64,000 nucleotides of DNA, taken from assembly GCA_038380795.1 (NCBI GenBank), contig CM076268.1, positions 13,768,001 through 13,832,000 of the forward strand, written 5' to 3'. This DNA is from Pyrocephalus nanus. Lineage: Eukaryota > Chordata > Aves > Passeriformes > Tyrannidae. Shown here one piece after another: positions 41,201 through 53,839 of this stretch; position 1 is the first letter of the stretch; each line of letters opens with the position of its first letter. The position numbers were made by a program, and so were the translations under genes. The notes under the pieces are model-generated. The model was not told the origin of the DNA. It saw nothing but the letters and a program-made list of their open reading frames with translations, and searched no databases.

Positions 41201-42029
41201 CCAGAGCATACCAGTCCTGGAAAGCTGAGCTGCTGTTCCAATAATCCTGCCAAATATTTGCTACCCGTCCATCACCACACAAAGACCCCCAGGCTGAGAG
41301 TTTCAAATTTGTCAGCAGTTGAGTCTCACGTCAAGATTTGAGATCAACATTTCCCCAGTTGCTAGGGTCAGCACCTTCCCTGAAAAGGAACTACTCAAAG
41401 GCCCCAAATCCACAGCAATTAACCTCCTCAGTGCTTATTACGACACAGAGAAGACAACATGCCTAAGTCACTTCCACAGATAACCTGCCCACACCTCTCT
41501 GAGCTACCAGAATTGCCAGCCAAGACAAGGTGACCTGTAGAGTAGAGCCTGTGTTTACCTCTGGCTTCTGAGCACCACAGAAAACTGGGTAATGGGAGAA
41601 TAGATACCACCTTCCTCACCCCTCTGGCTCAGGCTGAGGCATCAGAGACAGATGGAAAGGAAAGTGTAATGGGTACATTCTGACTGGACAGGGGTAATGG
41701 GAAGAAACCAGGATGGCTGTGCCATCAACTGGAAAAGCTGGGTAGAAAAGCTAAGTTGCTCCCTATTGAACCAGAACCACACTGCACATACACCTTCCCA
41801 TACCAGTTTGTTCTGTCCCCCGCTCTGTCGAAAATCTTGTGTTTAAACATCCCTTGTTTACAGGAACTAAAGGAATGATTTTGCAGCATTTCCAATATTG
41901 ATTTTCGCATTGTGATTCACTTTTCTCACCAAGTCCCTTTCTGTAACCCAGAAGCTCACTCACCTCTCAAGGTCCCAGATTCTTAGAGGTGAGGTGTGTC
42001 CACAGCAGGCTGTCCCAGTCACAAACGAG
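27537..42029 (-). CDS. FBXW4: FBXW4 (dactylin), C-terminal four exons; 5-prime part outside window
   Basis: FBXW4 is an F-box/WD40 protein, a predicted substrate receptor of an SCF ubiquitin ligase. Exons 42029-41964, 28318-28178, 28037-27896 and 27653-27537 join in phase into 154 C-terminal residues. They match human FBXW4 closely: SFVTGTACCGH and LRIWDL, then GAGVLDV and CGYDTYIRYWDIRTSTRKCV, then QEWEEPHDS and GSSYYGVVRLWDKRQ, then SSPVYCLR to ALDFTAP. These are the last WD repeats of the propeller, with the WD dipeptides intact. The F-box and first repeats (roughly residues 1-258 in human numbering) are not present between 42030 and 64000 and must lie further right. The entry is therefore partial. 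It converges on DPCD. In mammals its introns house FGF8 enhancers. Confidence 0.96.
27896..28037 (-). CDS. FBXW4: FBXW4 penultimate exon, WD repeat
   Basis: Encodes the end of a split Arg and 47 residues, KCVQEWEEPHDSALYC through GSSYYGVVRLWDKRQTQCLQ. The acceptor is TTGTCTTTGCAG and the donor CTGCAG|GTGAGT. Confidence 0.97.
28178..28318 (-). CDS. FBXW4: FBXW4 third-last exon, WD repeat
   Basis: Encodes 46 full codons plus split Ser and Arg codons: GQLLTCLGTDFHRGAGVLDV, then CGYDTYIRYWDIRTST. The acceptor is GTTTCATTGCAG and the donor ACTAG|GTGAGC. Confidence 0.97.
29470..29960. promoter_or_regulatory. candidate conserved non-coding element
   Basis: The block has a forkhead GTAAACA at 29664-29670 directly followed by the SOX/TCF-like CCTTTGTG. 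There are GATA-like words (GATAAAG twice) and a homeodomain-like CAGATTAG near 29704, with AACAATTTC near 29861. It sits within low-information intron sequence. No frame has protein character. Confidence 0.35.
33590..33800. promoter_or_regulatory. candidate conserved non-coding element with POU octamer
   Basis: A perfect octamer ATGCAAAT lies at 33628-33635, preceded by TTGATATTATACAAAT. E-box-like CATCTG words and an ATCCATTGCACATTAA run follow. The element type is inferred from motif density only. Confidence 0.3.
35290..35450. promoter_or_regulatory. candidate conserved non-coding element
   Basis: The segment has AATAAAGATTAC, GATTGATGCG (PBX/HOX-like), TCTGATTGTTC and GTCATAAATATGCC in close order with CpGs retained. 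This is unlike the flanking intron. Confidence 0.25.
35940..36110. promoter_or_regulatory. candidate conserved non-coding element
   Basis: Contains AAATGATTAATTTATTC (paired homeodomain-like cores), TTTGCATTAG and a CpG-bearing segment (CCGCTCAAGTCTCGAGTG). The call rests on appearance only. Confidence 0.25.
38260..38290. repeat. poly(A) run, 31 bases
   Basis: An uninterrupted run of 31 A residues in the FBXW4 intron. No target-site duplication or retrocopy body was found next to it. Confidence 0.95.
41964..42029 (-). CDS. FBXW4: FBXW4 fourth-last exon (66 bases), WD repeat
   Basis: A very short exon encoding SFVTGTACCGHTSPLRIWDL-E plus split codons at both ends. The acceptor TTTTAAACAG and donor GAGAG|GTGAGT fit, and the phase joins the next exon to give DLESGQLLT. 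The cysteine pair and IWDL match human. Confidence 0.96.
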
Positions 42030-42471
42030 CTGTTTAAAAAAAACAAGCAAACAAAAACCACTTACTAATCCTCATGTTCTGAAGAAACAGTGCAAGACAA
42101 AAAACAGTTTACAAGACAGACTTCCAATTCTGGTTCAAGACTATCTCAGAGTGTTCCACAACATTTCACAAGGGACAGGCAGCAGCAAAGAGCTGTTAGT
42201 AGCTGAGTTCTCAGATGCAGCAGGTCACAACTGCAGAGAATTGGCAGGACACAAAGACATATTTGTTGTAAAACCTGACAGTAAGAGCCATAAATTGCAA
42301 TGACATCTTCAAACAAGTCAGTACAGTACTCAGCATGTTTCATACGCTATCAGTGCTGTAAGCTGCAAAGACCCATGGAAAATTCCCTGTTACTTCCTAC
42401 TTCATATCTCTCTTCTGTTTATTGGAAACTTCTGAGCACAATCATGAATTGGCTGCAGCATTACAGGCCTA

Positions 42472-42560
42472 GAGAATCACAGAATAGAGGTCTCCTGTCC
42501 AGCCTGCTCAAAGCAGGGCCAATTTCAAAGCTGGATCAGGTTGCCCTCCCTAGTGCTCAA
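42472..42560 (-). mobile_element. old CR1 retroposon remnant
   Basis: The plus strand shows AGAATCACAGAATAG, then TCCAGCCTGCTCAAAGCAGG, then TTTCAAAGCTGGATCAGGTT. This is the spacing and wording of a diverged CR1 3-prime region read in reverse. It is more decayed than the copy at 25450; the right boundary is unclear. Confidence 0.6.
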
Positions 42561-44418
42561 GCACTTTCTGTTAGAGGCGGCACAGCTTTCCTACAGCAAT
42601 ATTTGGCTCAGTTCACACTCTCCAGCAGTGTCCATTTCAAAGTCCTCTGGGCAATGCTATGTCCCTGCTGCGTATGCTGGCTCCAGAGGTCACCTAACAG
42701 CCACTGGCTTCAGACTAGTTCACAAGACAGGAGCATACCCTTAAAATTAAGCACCAGGAACGTGGGTGCTGTGGCTTTCCAAACCACACTGCTTGTTTTG
42801 TGCCAACCTCCTATCCTCAGTCCAAAAGAGAAAGCAGCTCTTACAAGGATTTCGAAGTAAGCTATAAATGACCTCTCACAAAGCCACATTTATTGCAGCG
42901 TCCAAGAATAAACTGCCAAAACTATGTTTAAGTCAATACAACAAGGATAGCACAAATGCAGGAAATGGAACCTGCTTTAAATAAAAGCCATCTCCATGCT
43001 TTTCCTAAACATCTTTTGCTCTGTGACACAGGGCTGGCAGCTGAAAGATGAAAGCAAAACAAGAAAACAGTGTCATGTCTGTAAAAATAGCAGTTAGAGC
43101 AGTTTTGAAACATTTCTTTGCTCCTCTACAGCATTCCTTTGGAAGTCAAGGTGTCTCCAAGCCTCTACTGCACCAGGAATGGATTCTTGCAGCACCTTTG
43201 ACTTCTGTGAGTCAGTGAGAAGCATCCAGTGAGAAGCACTACTGCTGGTGTAACAAGGCACTCAACAGCCAAGGGGTAAACACGGGCTCAACTCTGTCAA
43301 AGCCAGAGAAGGGCCACTTGGAAGCAAGGCCAAAACTCAGAACTCCTTCTACTCCTATCCCTGTGTTTTAGCTGAGCAATTAGTTCCTCCAAATCATAAG
43401 GCCAAAGCAGCACTGCCAAAACACTCTGCAGAAGAGGCAAGCAGATAACACCAAACCATTTCAAAGAGTTACAGGAACCTAGGAAGGGCTTCAGCTACCA
43501 CGACTCGCTTTTGTGCTGGCTCTACAGTTCCTACCCAAACTCACATACCTGGAGGTGTCCATAAGTCCTGTGACCCTTAGCTGCCCTTTAGGGCTAGGAA
43601 AGTCCTGCAGCACCAGAGCTGCTTCAAAGTGTCTCCAACCATGCTGTCTTACACACAAAATCCCAGGTTCACTGGCAGTGCACACGCAATCGGCCAATGC
43701 ACCTGCAGCACTGAGCTCTCCCTGCTCACCTATGCTGCAGGGTGCACATATTATTCTTCTCCACAGAAATCCTTGACCAAAGTCTGAATCTAACGAAAAG
43801 CCAATTCCTGTTCTTGTGCAACAGCCACTAGGATAAATTAAGAAAGCATGCAGCATTTCATCTTTGGAAACGGGGTTTCTCCTCAGCGCCTGCCTTCTCT
43901 ACACTGTAGTGCAGGACAAGAGGAACACTTCCTTTTTTGCCAGTATCTCCTATCTCAGAGGAAAACAAGCAAAAGACACCTGCTTTGACAGCTCGTCAGT
44001 CAAACCCCATGTCTGGAAAGCAGCTCTTTGGTCAGGGAGTCCCTCAGCTAAAAAGCTAGGTGTTGGGTTCTGTCCCCCCTCCCCAAACATAATCCATTAA
44101 TAACTACTAAAGCAAATTACCGTGGTTAGAAACATAATAGCAGTCAGGGAGTCAGTCAAGCAGGCAATTGGGTGCTTAAGATTTTTTTTCTGGGGGACAA
44201 ACTTACTCTGTACCAGAAGTGAACACCCTCATGTGGGAGACAGGCCCCTTTGTGCGGAAGGTATGCACAAGGCTTTGATGGTTGCCACAGGTCTAAATTA
44301 GCATGGAGGCACACCAACAGGGAGAAAAAGGTGGGAGGAACAGCAAGGTCTAATCCCCGCTCATGCTGTCAGTTCTGGACTTCAGCTTTCCCTCCTCGGT
44401 CCTTACCCCCCACCCCTC

Positions 44419-44469
44419 AAAAAGAAAAAAGAAAAAAAAAAAAAGAAAAAAAAAAAGAAAAAAAAAAAA
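44419..44469. repeat. A-rich (AnG) low-complexity tract
   Basis: Poly(A) is interrupted by single G residues for about 51 bases. Confidence 0.9.
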
Positions 44470-46779
44470 GGCATTAGATAAAGAGATTTCTCTCCAGCAT
44501 GGAATACAGGCCTCAGGGCCACAAACAAGTCTCTTCTGGGTAAAGCTGACTCCATTCAGTCAACAGGAATTTTGTCTCCTACTTCAGCAGGATCAGGTTT
44601 GCAGGCCTTATCTTTAACAGCCTGAGCCCATTAGCAAGCAAAGATAAGACTTCTCCCAGAAGAGCAGGCCACCTTCACTGCCAGCATGTGAACACAGCAT
44701 TCACAAGACAACATGCACAAGTGGTGCCAATGAGAAATTCTTAAAGCCTGAGAGTGAACTGATCTTAAAGTCTGGATTCCAGGAGATGATACAGGGCCCC
44801 TCACCTTGAGTCTGATCTGCAGGCATACACCTTTAAGCCCCAGACCTCTCATAACTGGAAACCTCGCAGAGGTGACAGTTTTACTCCAAGCAAAAGGGCA
44901 ACACAAGTCAGCCTCGGTAGGTCTAAAACAGCATGCAGATTAGAGGTAAGCATCTAAAGCTTGGCTCCAAAACTTCTGAAAATTCAGTCAGCAGAGCCGA
45001 AACTTTCTATCAGTGGCTTGCATCTTTCAGTGCACCTCAAACAAGGCTCTTTTGTCTTAGAAAGCACAGATCACACACAAGAAACTTCTGACTCAGAGAA
45101 GCACAGCATCTTCTCAACTGTTGCTGCAGGCTGCCCAAGAGAAACAACTCAAGCTGAGTTACTAGCTTAGAGAATGTTGTTTATTTTGCCTACAATGCTT
45201 TCTGGAGTCAGAGAGACTGAGGAGAGACTAGATTGGAAAGAGGGGAGCACAAGATACCTTATAAATTTCAACATAGGCATGACCCATCCATTGGAAGTAT
45301 ATACAATACTATTAATATACACAGATCAGATGCATCTACATCCAACATAAAAACTGCTACGCCCAAGCTTTGGATGGCCTTGGAGATGTAAGGCTCCTCT
45401 TCTCCACTAAGCTTTCCTCTGTCCTGTGAAAGCTGCTGGGTACCATGACTACAACCTCCCTCTGAAAGGCCCTTATAATGGGAAAATAAGCACCACTGCT
45501 GGACTTCCATAAGAGGACATGTTGTCTTCATAGGGATACCCTAGCAGCTAAAACCAAACCAACATAGCATTTCAATCTCTGCTATACCAGGAAGGCAAGG
45601 ATTTTGCAGAGCATGAGACACGCATACTTCATATTTTTGCTGTCCAAAGCAAGGAATTTTCTAACTCATCTGATACTTAGATGTTCTCTTTCTTATTTGA
45701 AACTCCCTACTGAGGCGAGGAATAATCAAGAGAAAAAAAAGACAATCAAGAACTTCCTTCTCCAAAAGCCAGAACTTCTCTATGCTACAGAGGAGACATT
45801 TCATTAGAGATCATACCCCCACAGTAGAAGCTGGGCCAGGGGATGAGAGAGAACACACATCCTGGCAGTGCTGTTGGAAGAAACACAAGAACTCTCCATC
45901 TGACTGACTTGTGGTTGTTGAAGATCCCATGGCATTTCTGGCAACAACAGTAGTGTTCTGGCTACAGTCCAGCTGCAATAATTCCATGCCTGCTCCCAAG
46001 GTGCCAACTACAGTTTCACCCGTGTAGCATCCCCCTTTACCCCATCCTGGACAGAACATTGCCAGATGTGAATGAACCAGAGGGACAGAGGTAGATGCCC
46101 ATCAGTCTTTCTGGAAAGATGCTGTTCGTCATGAGGCTTGGAAACAGTCTCAGCTCCAGATATACAAATTCCATTGTACAACACATAAATCCCCCACTGT
46201 CAACCCAGGCTCCAGAGCAGGCCTTGCCTGAGCTGGGAATTCTGCAGTGCAAAGCCATTGAAGGAACCTGGATGAAACAGGTCCTTTCTCACCTCTTCTT
46301 GCTAAACTTACCCCACTTCCCCAGGCTTGTGCCCTTCTCCTGTACTACAAACAGATTGCTTCTCAAGTCCCATTCTGCTCCTCAGGGATTTCAAATCCAG
46401 AATCTGCTTGCCACGTGCAAGAGTCTATTCCTTCCTCCTGGCGCGCTCCCCCGCCCCCTGGAATTGGACATCGTTGTTCCATTTTGGAAACTATTATATA
46501 TGGAGACTCATTGGACTGGGAAACAAAGAAGTTATTACTTGACAGAGCCCTGCAGCTGGGAATGTGGAAGGTGGGGGGAGAGAAGGGGGAGAACCGAGGG
46601 GAGACAGGATGGGGGGGGCTGGTAGCAGTGTTATGAAAGCGATCAACAGAAAGGACAGCTCAAAGATGGGAAACATCTATTTTAAAAAGTCTCAAGTGAG
46701 ATGAGAAAAGAAGGAGAAGAGAGAGCAAGTCCAAAACGGAGACAGGAGAAGAGAGAGAGCAGTTGGTGCCGATGGTGCC

Positions 46780-47240
46780 GCGGGTTAAACACACGGGTCT
46801 GTGGGTTTGTGTAGCCTTTGATTCAGCACTGACACGCTTTGGCAAGGGAGGCCACCGGAGCTGTCAAATCCTTCACCAACGTGCCCATCAATTGTATTCA
46901 GCTCTCCCCGACCCGCACTGGCATTTTAATTACTGTTGGGTAAACTAATTTGTACAAATGAAGGCAACTCTGCCTAATAGAATATGCAAGCTCTCTGACC
47001 TCTGACAGGCGATGACACAAGATACAAAGGAGGCAGAGGAAGGCTTTTTATCAGAGCCTTATTACTCTCTATTACTCCAATTAGTTAAGCTCCAGTGCTC
47101 CTAATTGGGGGAAAAAATTGCAATTAAATCAATTTTTGATGGGCTGAAAGTGGGTTACCGAACCGCCCTGCCTGTGAAACACTGATATTATAGCAGCAAA
47201 GGTCAAAGTCTTTGTCGGCACCTGTGGGGCCCCCACCTCC
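46780..47240. promoter_or_regulatory. strong candidate enhancer / conserved non-coding element
   Basis: This is the densest motif island of the window. It has CCAATTAG at 47077-47084 and its exact inverse CTAATTGG at 47101-47108, then CAATTAAATCAATTTTTGAT at 47121-47140 (HOX/PBX-like). A TALE-type TGACAG lies at 47003-47008. A DR1-like AGGTCAAAGTC starts at 47200. TTTAATTACTG and ACAAAGG are also present. There is no coding potential. It lies inside FBXW4, where mammals keep Fgf8 enhancers; the link to FGF8 is inference. Confidence 0.5.
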
Positions 47241-48842
47241 CTTCTCCAAGCCCCTCTGTGCCCCCCCAACACACACACGCAGCTCGCTAAGGCAAATCAT
47301 TAGAACATGTCATGTCTTATCGCGGCCGCCACCATCCTGCCAACCTCATCAGTTGACATCATTACGGAAGGTAACTCCTCCAGCATGAATACAGTGCTAA
47401 GGTCACACAAACTTGATGGAGCCCCTGCTGAAGAGCAGATGCAACAGTAACAACATTGTGAAGGGGAGAGGAGGGGGTCAGAAACCCAGCGCAGGGAGTT
47501 TTGCCACCTCCAGCATGAGGCTTCTACAACAGACCAGATACACACAAAGGGAGAGAGACAGAGAGCGAGGAAGCAAGTGCTCCGTCCCCAGGGGCATTTA
47601 ATTTGCAGGGGAAAAAAAACCACCGCAGCATCAGTTTAGCATTTCCTTCTTCATGAAAAAGCAGGCACCACAAACATCCAAGAAGTCCCACCTGCCTTCG
47701 ATTCAGGCAATGCTAGACAAACCCAGGTTTGGGTGGTCATGCAGGACTGGTGCCCCAGACCAAACCCTTTAGCCCTACTTTGTGCTTCTTGGAGGACACC
47801 CATAGAACCAAACCAAGCACCTTCAGTATCTCAGAGGTAAGTCAGGACATCTAAGTTATATGCTAACACTCTGTGACCACAAATTGAACAAAAATCGGAG
47901 GTAAGACAGTTGCACCTAAAGCTCACCTGAGCAAGCAGAAGATCTCCACTGCAGCACAACCTCATCTTTGTTCAGCAGTGCTAAAAGGACTCAGCAACTG
48001 GGAGCAAATGGCCAAGCTTGTTCCATAAACAGACTGGAAAGTGCTGGCAGGTTTGCTGCTGCTTCCTTGAGCCTAGAGTGAATGCCACAGCATCCCTCAG
48101 GGCATCAGTCAACTCAGGGTTGAACTGTGCTCCTGATACGCATCTAAATGCTGCAGAAGAGAACTACAAAAGCTACAGAAGAGCTCTGCAACACCCCACC
48201 ACGACTTGTAACAGACAGAAAACAAAATAGGTAGAGAAGACCAAATGAACCCTGCAACACTTACAACCACTACAGCTCCCAAGAGGAAACGCTGTGCTCT
48301 TGCAAGGAGCACCTGTGACACAGACATGAACAGACAGAACAATAACTCATTCACATGCCACCTTGAGCCTCAAGTGGACCACAGAAAATGGTCCCCAGAA
48401 AGAAGGTATTTGCATTTTATACTGAAGAGCACTGTGGAGATGCTAGGTTGAAACAGTGAAGTCACATTTGAGACAAAAATTCCAGCTCATTAGATAGAAT
48501 AAATGCCTATATCATTGTCTTCCAGGTCACTCACTGCATGCCTCAGGGTAGAGGGAATGTCAGCTTCACCTCTCCAACCCTCCTCCTTGGTGTATAACTT
48601 CATGTCTTCCTGCAGACTTCAGAGACACACAGGCTAGAGAACAGAACAAGCCTTTAATATGCCCAGGGACCAAATTCCCAGCACAGCAGACAGATCACCC
48701 CTACTCTAGCAAGCTGCTTAGCAGGTACAAAACCTAGACACCTCCATCTTGCCTTCACTACTCTGAAGTTTCACCCCACATTGTTTGCCCAAGTCACCTG
48801 TAACTTTGCTCACTGTCCCTTCACCAGCCCTGCAGCAGATAA

Positions 48843-48872
48843 GTTTTGTGAAACCAGGTTTTGTGAAACCAG
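48843..48872. repeat. 15-bp direct duplication
   Basis: GTTTTGTGAAACCAG occurs twice in a row (48843-48857 and 48858-48872) without mismatch. Confidence 0.9.
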
Positions 48873-49658
48873 GCAACCAGCTATAGAACATAATCCCCAC
48901 TTCAGGAGAAAAGCTGAGCTCAGTGGCATCAAGACAAAGATTCCAGACAGGAAAAACACGTGCACACAGACCTCTTCCCCACTGCAGCATTGAACAGGAA
49001 AATATCCTTTATTAGAAGCTAGTGAATCCACCCACAGAACAATCCTGATGTTCTTAGGGCTGTTCACATCTAAGTATCACTGCTTTCCCCAATAATCCAC
49101 ATGACACATGCTTTTAGGAAGAAGCAACTGTCCAGGACAGGATAACATTCCAATTACCTCTATAAAAGTTGCTTGAGGGTCCTGAGTGTTCCTGAACGAG
49201 ATGAATATTCAAACAGTGCTTTTCTATTGCAGATGGAGCTGCTGTCATTTTTCAGCACTTTGAACAGAATTGCCTTTGTGGCTACACAAGTATTTCTACT
49301 GAGTTGATATCAGTCCTGCTCCTTTATTAAAGGGAAAGGTTTGATAACCTACGTTTATCAGTGTAAAATACATACTTACATGGTATGTCCAACAGTCTTC
49401 ATCCTTCCTTGCTCCCCAACCCTGGGCTTGCCAGGCATGGAGTAGTTGTTTAAGACAGAAGTCTTTGTATGAGAACTCTTTAGCTCTCTCCAGACCAAAT
49501 TTAAACCCCAAATGATGCACAAGTTATTACCATTATTACAGGAAAAAAAGGAGCCCCCTAACCATAAAAGAAATTTAATCCAGAACATAACTCAGGCACT
49601 GATCTGAACAACTTGTATCAAAAATCAGGTGCAGCAGAAAGCCCACATGGAGGTTAAG

Positions 49659-49675
49659 AAAAAAAAAAAAAAAAA
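49659..49675. repeat. poly(A) run
   Basis: A 17-base A run in the FBXW4 intron. Confidence 0.9.
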
Positions 49676-50754
49676 GGAAATCTAGGGACTTCTAGGTCCG
49701 TTCAAGATTAGGTGATTAAACACCACTACAGTAGGGTTATTTCAGCTTATCAGTAACCAGAACAAAATCTCAAAGGACATTATTAATGCTCAGAAGCTAT
49801 AACATTAGGAAGGCAAAGAAAGTGGCTACTGAGGTTACATTTATGTTTTGAGGAGTATAAGGTTTATTTGAGTTTTTTGTTTCTTTTTCATGTGCAGGCA
49901 AAATAACCACAGCTGGTGTCTGGACTTCTTTACTGACACAAAGCATTCTCTCTTCCAGCATCACTGTGGCAATCTCAGACATCTGCAGCAACTTCATCCC
50001 ATGCTCTACTCTTGCTCTACTCCCCAGAGCAGCTTCTCAAATACCTATGGGCAAGGCTCCTGCAAGGTACCCACCAGACAGCACGCTGCACCTCCAACTG
50101 CTGCACGTGCCATCTGCAATACAGTACAAAGGAATTGCAAGGTGACTCCATAAAATCTCCGTCTTGAGCAAATTTCCTGGTTTTTTGGTACAAACTGAAA
50201 GGAAGAAACAGGTGAAGCTGCTGGCTGAGCAGCAGAAAAACATGGTCCCTGGATGAGATACATGCAAAATATTAGACATGGGACACCATTTGCTGCTTGG
50301 ATAAGCCAGGCCACCTACAGACTATCACACGTCTTGGGCAGATCTTTGAGGGCCTGCACACCCACTTTTAGCCTTCACACCCAGCACCTATGCCCTCCCT
50401 ACTGGGCTCCACACCTTTAGCCTTCCCCCTTGCCCTGATGGCAGAGACACCCTGAGCCTGGTCTTCACCCACTTCCCCAGATCCAGAAGCCCCCTCAAGC
50501 TCGGTGCTCTGGGCCCACACACAGCCTTGCAAGAAGCTCTGAACTCCAGCCCTCGCTTTCTCAGAGCCTGCCCAGGTGTAAAGCTCCAGCGATTCCTTTC
50601 TTTGCCATTTTCTCTCCCTCCTCCTCTCCCCCTAGCCCCACCAACACTTTTGGGCCACACAGTGAGCCGGGAGGTTGGAGTACACGAGGACCACTACAGC
50701 AGTCGTGCTGTTTCAGGGCCCCCCCAACTCAAGACAATTTCTAAGAGCCATTTC

Positions 50755-51080
50755 TTATCCTCCCCTCCGTGAAATGATTTCTGTTAATTGCCTGGTGGGA
50801 ATCAGTTATAGGTGGGGGAGACTCTCCCCGCATACACACCCTGGCCCCTAATTGGCTTATTGAAGTTTTAACGGGGCTTTCACCTGGAGAAGCTGGTAAT
50901 TATTCCCTTCATTCCCCTCTTGCTTGTACCTGTAGCTTCACACTTGGGGCCTGCCTGGCTCCACGGGGGGGACTTTGTTCCCTCTAACTACAGGCCCCAC
51001 ACAAATGGGCCCAGCAGCAGGAGAACGCAGCAAAGTGGTAATTTTCAGCCTGGCGTAATTAGCCAAGGTTCTTTCAGCCC
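50755..51080. promoter_or_regulatory. candidate enhancer / conserved non-coding element
   Basis: Five homeodomain-type cores sit in about 280 bases: TTAATTG (50784-50790), CTAATTGG (50848-50855), GTAATTATT (50896-50904), GTAATTTT near 51038 and GTAATTAGC (51055-51063). There is also a T-box-like TTCACACTT near 50937. CpGs are retained and no frame looks coding. Confidence 0.4.
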
Positions 51081-53839
51081 AAACTGCTGAATGGGGAGAG
51101 GGCTGCCGGGGAGGGTGCGCCATGTGGGAATGGTGGAACGGGGGCTGCTCTCAACAGGCAGACAAAGGCCTCTTGGGGGCTCTGATCTGGGGCAAGCAAG
51201 AGGAGGGGGTTGGAGCGGGACAGTCTGCCTGGCAGAGCTGGGACACGATCAGCAGTGGACACACACCGAGGAAGTCAGCCCATGACAAGCATCTTTCCCC
51301 AGCCTGTGGAACAGGGTAGTGCAGGATGCCAAAAAAAGGGGTAAAGGAGAAAAGAGATCCAGTGATGCACAATAAGAACATGGGAAGAGGGGTGATGCAT
51401 GACAGATTCTTGAAGGCCTGGTGTAGCCTATGCTCCCAGGACAGGATTTCTAGTCTAGTACTTTCGCACTGAGATTAAGTAACACAACAGACTTGGGGAG
51501 AACAAGCTGGACAGTGCATGTCCCAAACAGGATAGCAAGAACTGTGCCAAGGACAGTGAGAACTCTTATTGCTGAGAAAAATCAGGAAAAAATAATTCAA
51601 CTCCTCCAAAAGTCAGGCAACAAGCAGAACCAGGAGGACAGCAATAAAGGCTCCAGGTTTCATTTTTGCTGAGCCATCTCCCATCAGCAAACCAAAACAG
51701 TTTTTCATAGCAGGACCTTACTTGTTCTGCCCCCTTTTCTGCTATAAGACTTTGGTTCTGCAAAACTAACAGGAAACCTGCTGCATGTGGGTTGACCAAA
51801 AAACTTGGCTACCACTGTATTGCTCCTGTGTCAAGTCAGACTGGTGTCAGTTGTTCCACAAGCCAGAGACTGTCATTCTGTGGCACACTGCCTCTGCTGA
51901 TCCCAGGACTTGTTAGCATCTATGCCTTCTTTGAATTTATCACCATTGCCTTCAGGATAAAAATGCTTGTCCTGGCTGGTCAGGTCTTGTAGACAAGTAA
52001 GAGCTGCTCAGCTTCAGTGCAATGGGGTCTGGGTTTTGATTTTTTTTTTTTATTATTTAAATCATAGTTTGAAAAAACTCATCTTGTGTCCCTTATGATC
52101 ACAATATTCTATTGGAAAGCAAGAATTGTCATAATCTAAAAGCTTGGTCCTGATTCTGCAATGAAGACCAAATGGTAAGCAGGCAAGTGAAAAGGTGGCA
52201 CTACTTTTATCAAAGGGCCAGGTACATCGTAGTGCTGAGCAAACCCTAGGAGATGATGCAATCCCAACAATCCCAACAACAAGGAAAGGAGATCCCCTGG
52301 GGCTCCAACTGTAGCAAAGGGACAGGCAGGCAGCACAACCCTCAGGGTACAGACTTGTAATTTCTGATCTGCCTAAAATACAACTGTGACACAATGCTGC
52401 AGCAGGTTGCAAACTGGAGAAGTAAGTTGCTTGATTCCACCCTGTGACTCTGGTTTCTTTTCAGGCTATATATGTATCTATCACATTTTACTAAATACTC
52501 TCACAGAAAGGACCATTTCTCAATTTCAATCCAATTTTTTGCAGCCTCACCCAAGCTGCTTTAAGTACTTGTCACAGAGATGATTTCAGCCAAACACCAG
52601 ATACCTTTGGCTCATCAATGCTCAAGACTTTTCCTTAAAAGCAACCTTTCATGCTTCTGGACAAAGTATGTTTGCTGTGAAATCCATGCTAGCATCTTAG
52701 AAGCTGAACCAAGAATAAATATACACAGACCCACGTTGATTAGGCCAGTTTCAAGCCTGCACAGAGAAATAGTGAACACCCCTTGCACTAGTGCAAAAAG
52801 ATATGTAATATTGCCTGTGTTCACACCTTATGACAAACCTTACATTGTCCAGGACTTTTTCTTCGTACAACCCGACACCCTACAAGAGGACAGGTAGAAT
52901 TGATTTAATTAAATACTCCAGCTGTCATTGCCTTGGACAGAAGTCTAAATATATGCTCCTGTGTAGAAAATGCTTAAAGAATCATGATGCAAAAGAAGAT
53001 AACCTCTCCTATTTATAAAATATCTCCTTTATATTTTTTAAGCTTCAGGGCTGCCAAGACCAATCCCAATATATTTTCAGATGTGACTGGCAGAGTTTTC
53101 AGCTAACAAATATTGTTTTAAAAATGCATGTATATATATAGAATGACATTTTATATAAACTTTTCCATTAGAACATATGACAGAAAATGACTTTTCAATA
53201 AGTAGCAATCCATGCATGCCAGTGAGGTCAGGGGGAGGGGAGAATCCTTTCAGGTTTGCCAGAATAACTAAAATCCAAGAATGTCTCAGTTTAAGAGTAG
53301 AGATGGGAAGGAATCTCTTTTCCTGGTGCCACAAGCCATGAATTATTTTTGTCTTATTCCTTTTGCCATACGCATACACACACATACATATACCAAATTC
53401 AAACTTCCATATTTGGGAGAATCCTAAAAGAAGTGATCAGGAGGTGAGGAAGAGAATTTCTCAGCAAACACATCCTTTCATTATCTTACCACAAAGGGCA
53501 GCAGTTCTTTCACTATGCAGAGGCAGGAGCTGTACTTGTTCATGCTTATAGGGAAAAGAAACCCAATCACATAAAAACAGAGTGCTTGATCTTCCTGCTC
53601 TGCCCTCTGATATTCAAACAATTTACAAATTAGATCTAAAGGAGGTCTTCATCAGGAGAGAAGGAAATAGTACTCAGAGGGTTTTAAGAAGTCAAAGACC
53701 AGGCAAGGTGAAAGGGGAAAAGTGTATATATACAGCACATGCTACGCAGAGAGGCCGAGGACGCTGAGCCATGGAGACACAGGTGCTCTGTGGAGGAGGC
53801 CAGCAAAGCCTCATCTGCGTTTAACTCAGCCATGAAATG

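Larger units (their letters stand above)
28319..41963 (-). other. FBXW4: FBXW4 intron between the 66-base exon and the WD exon at 28318
   Basis: The intron is 13.6 kb. Candidate non-coding elements inside it are listed separately (29470-29960, 33590-33800, 35290-35450, 35940-36110). There is also an A31 run at 38260-38290. Elsewhere I see no exon, RNA gene or named repeat. Confidence 0.75.

Noticed and set aside
43491..43856. 121-residue minus-strand frame in the FBXW4 intron, checked as a missing WD40 exon
   Set aside because: It contains no WD-repeat wording and does not match the expected FBXW4 segment.
49376..49520. Minus-strand segment ending in a good donor (CCAT|GTAAGT), with KDED-CW wording loosely like an FBXW4 repeat
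   Set aside because: The similarity is a few residues only, there is no matching acceptor phase, and the rest of the peptide does not fit.
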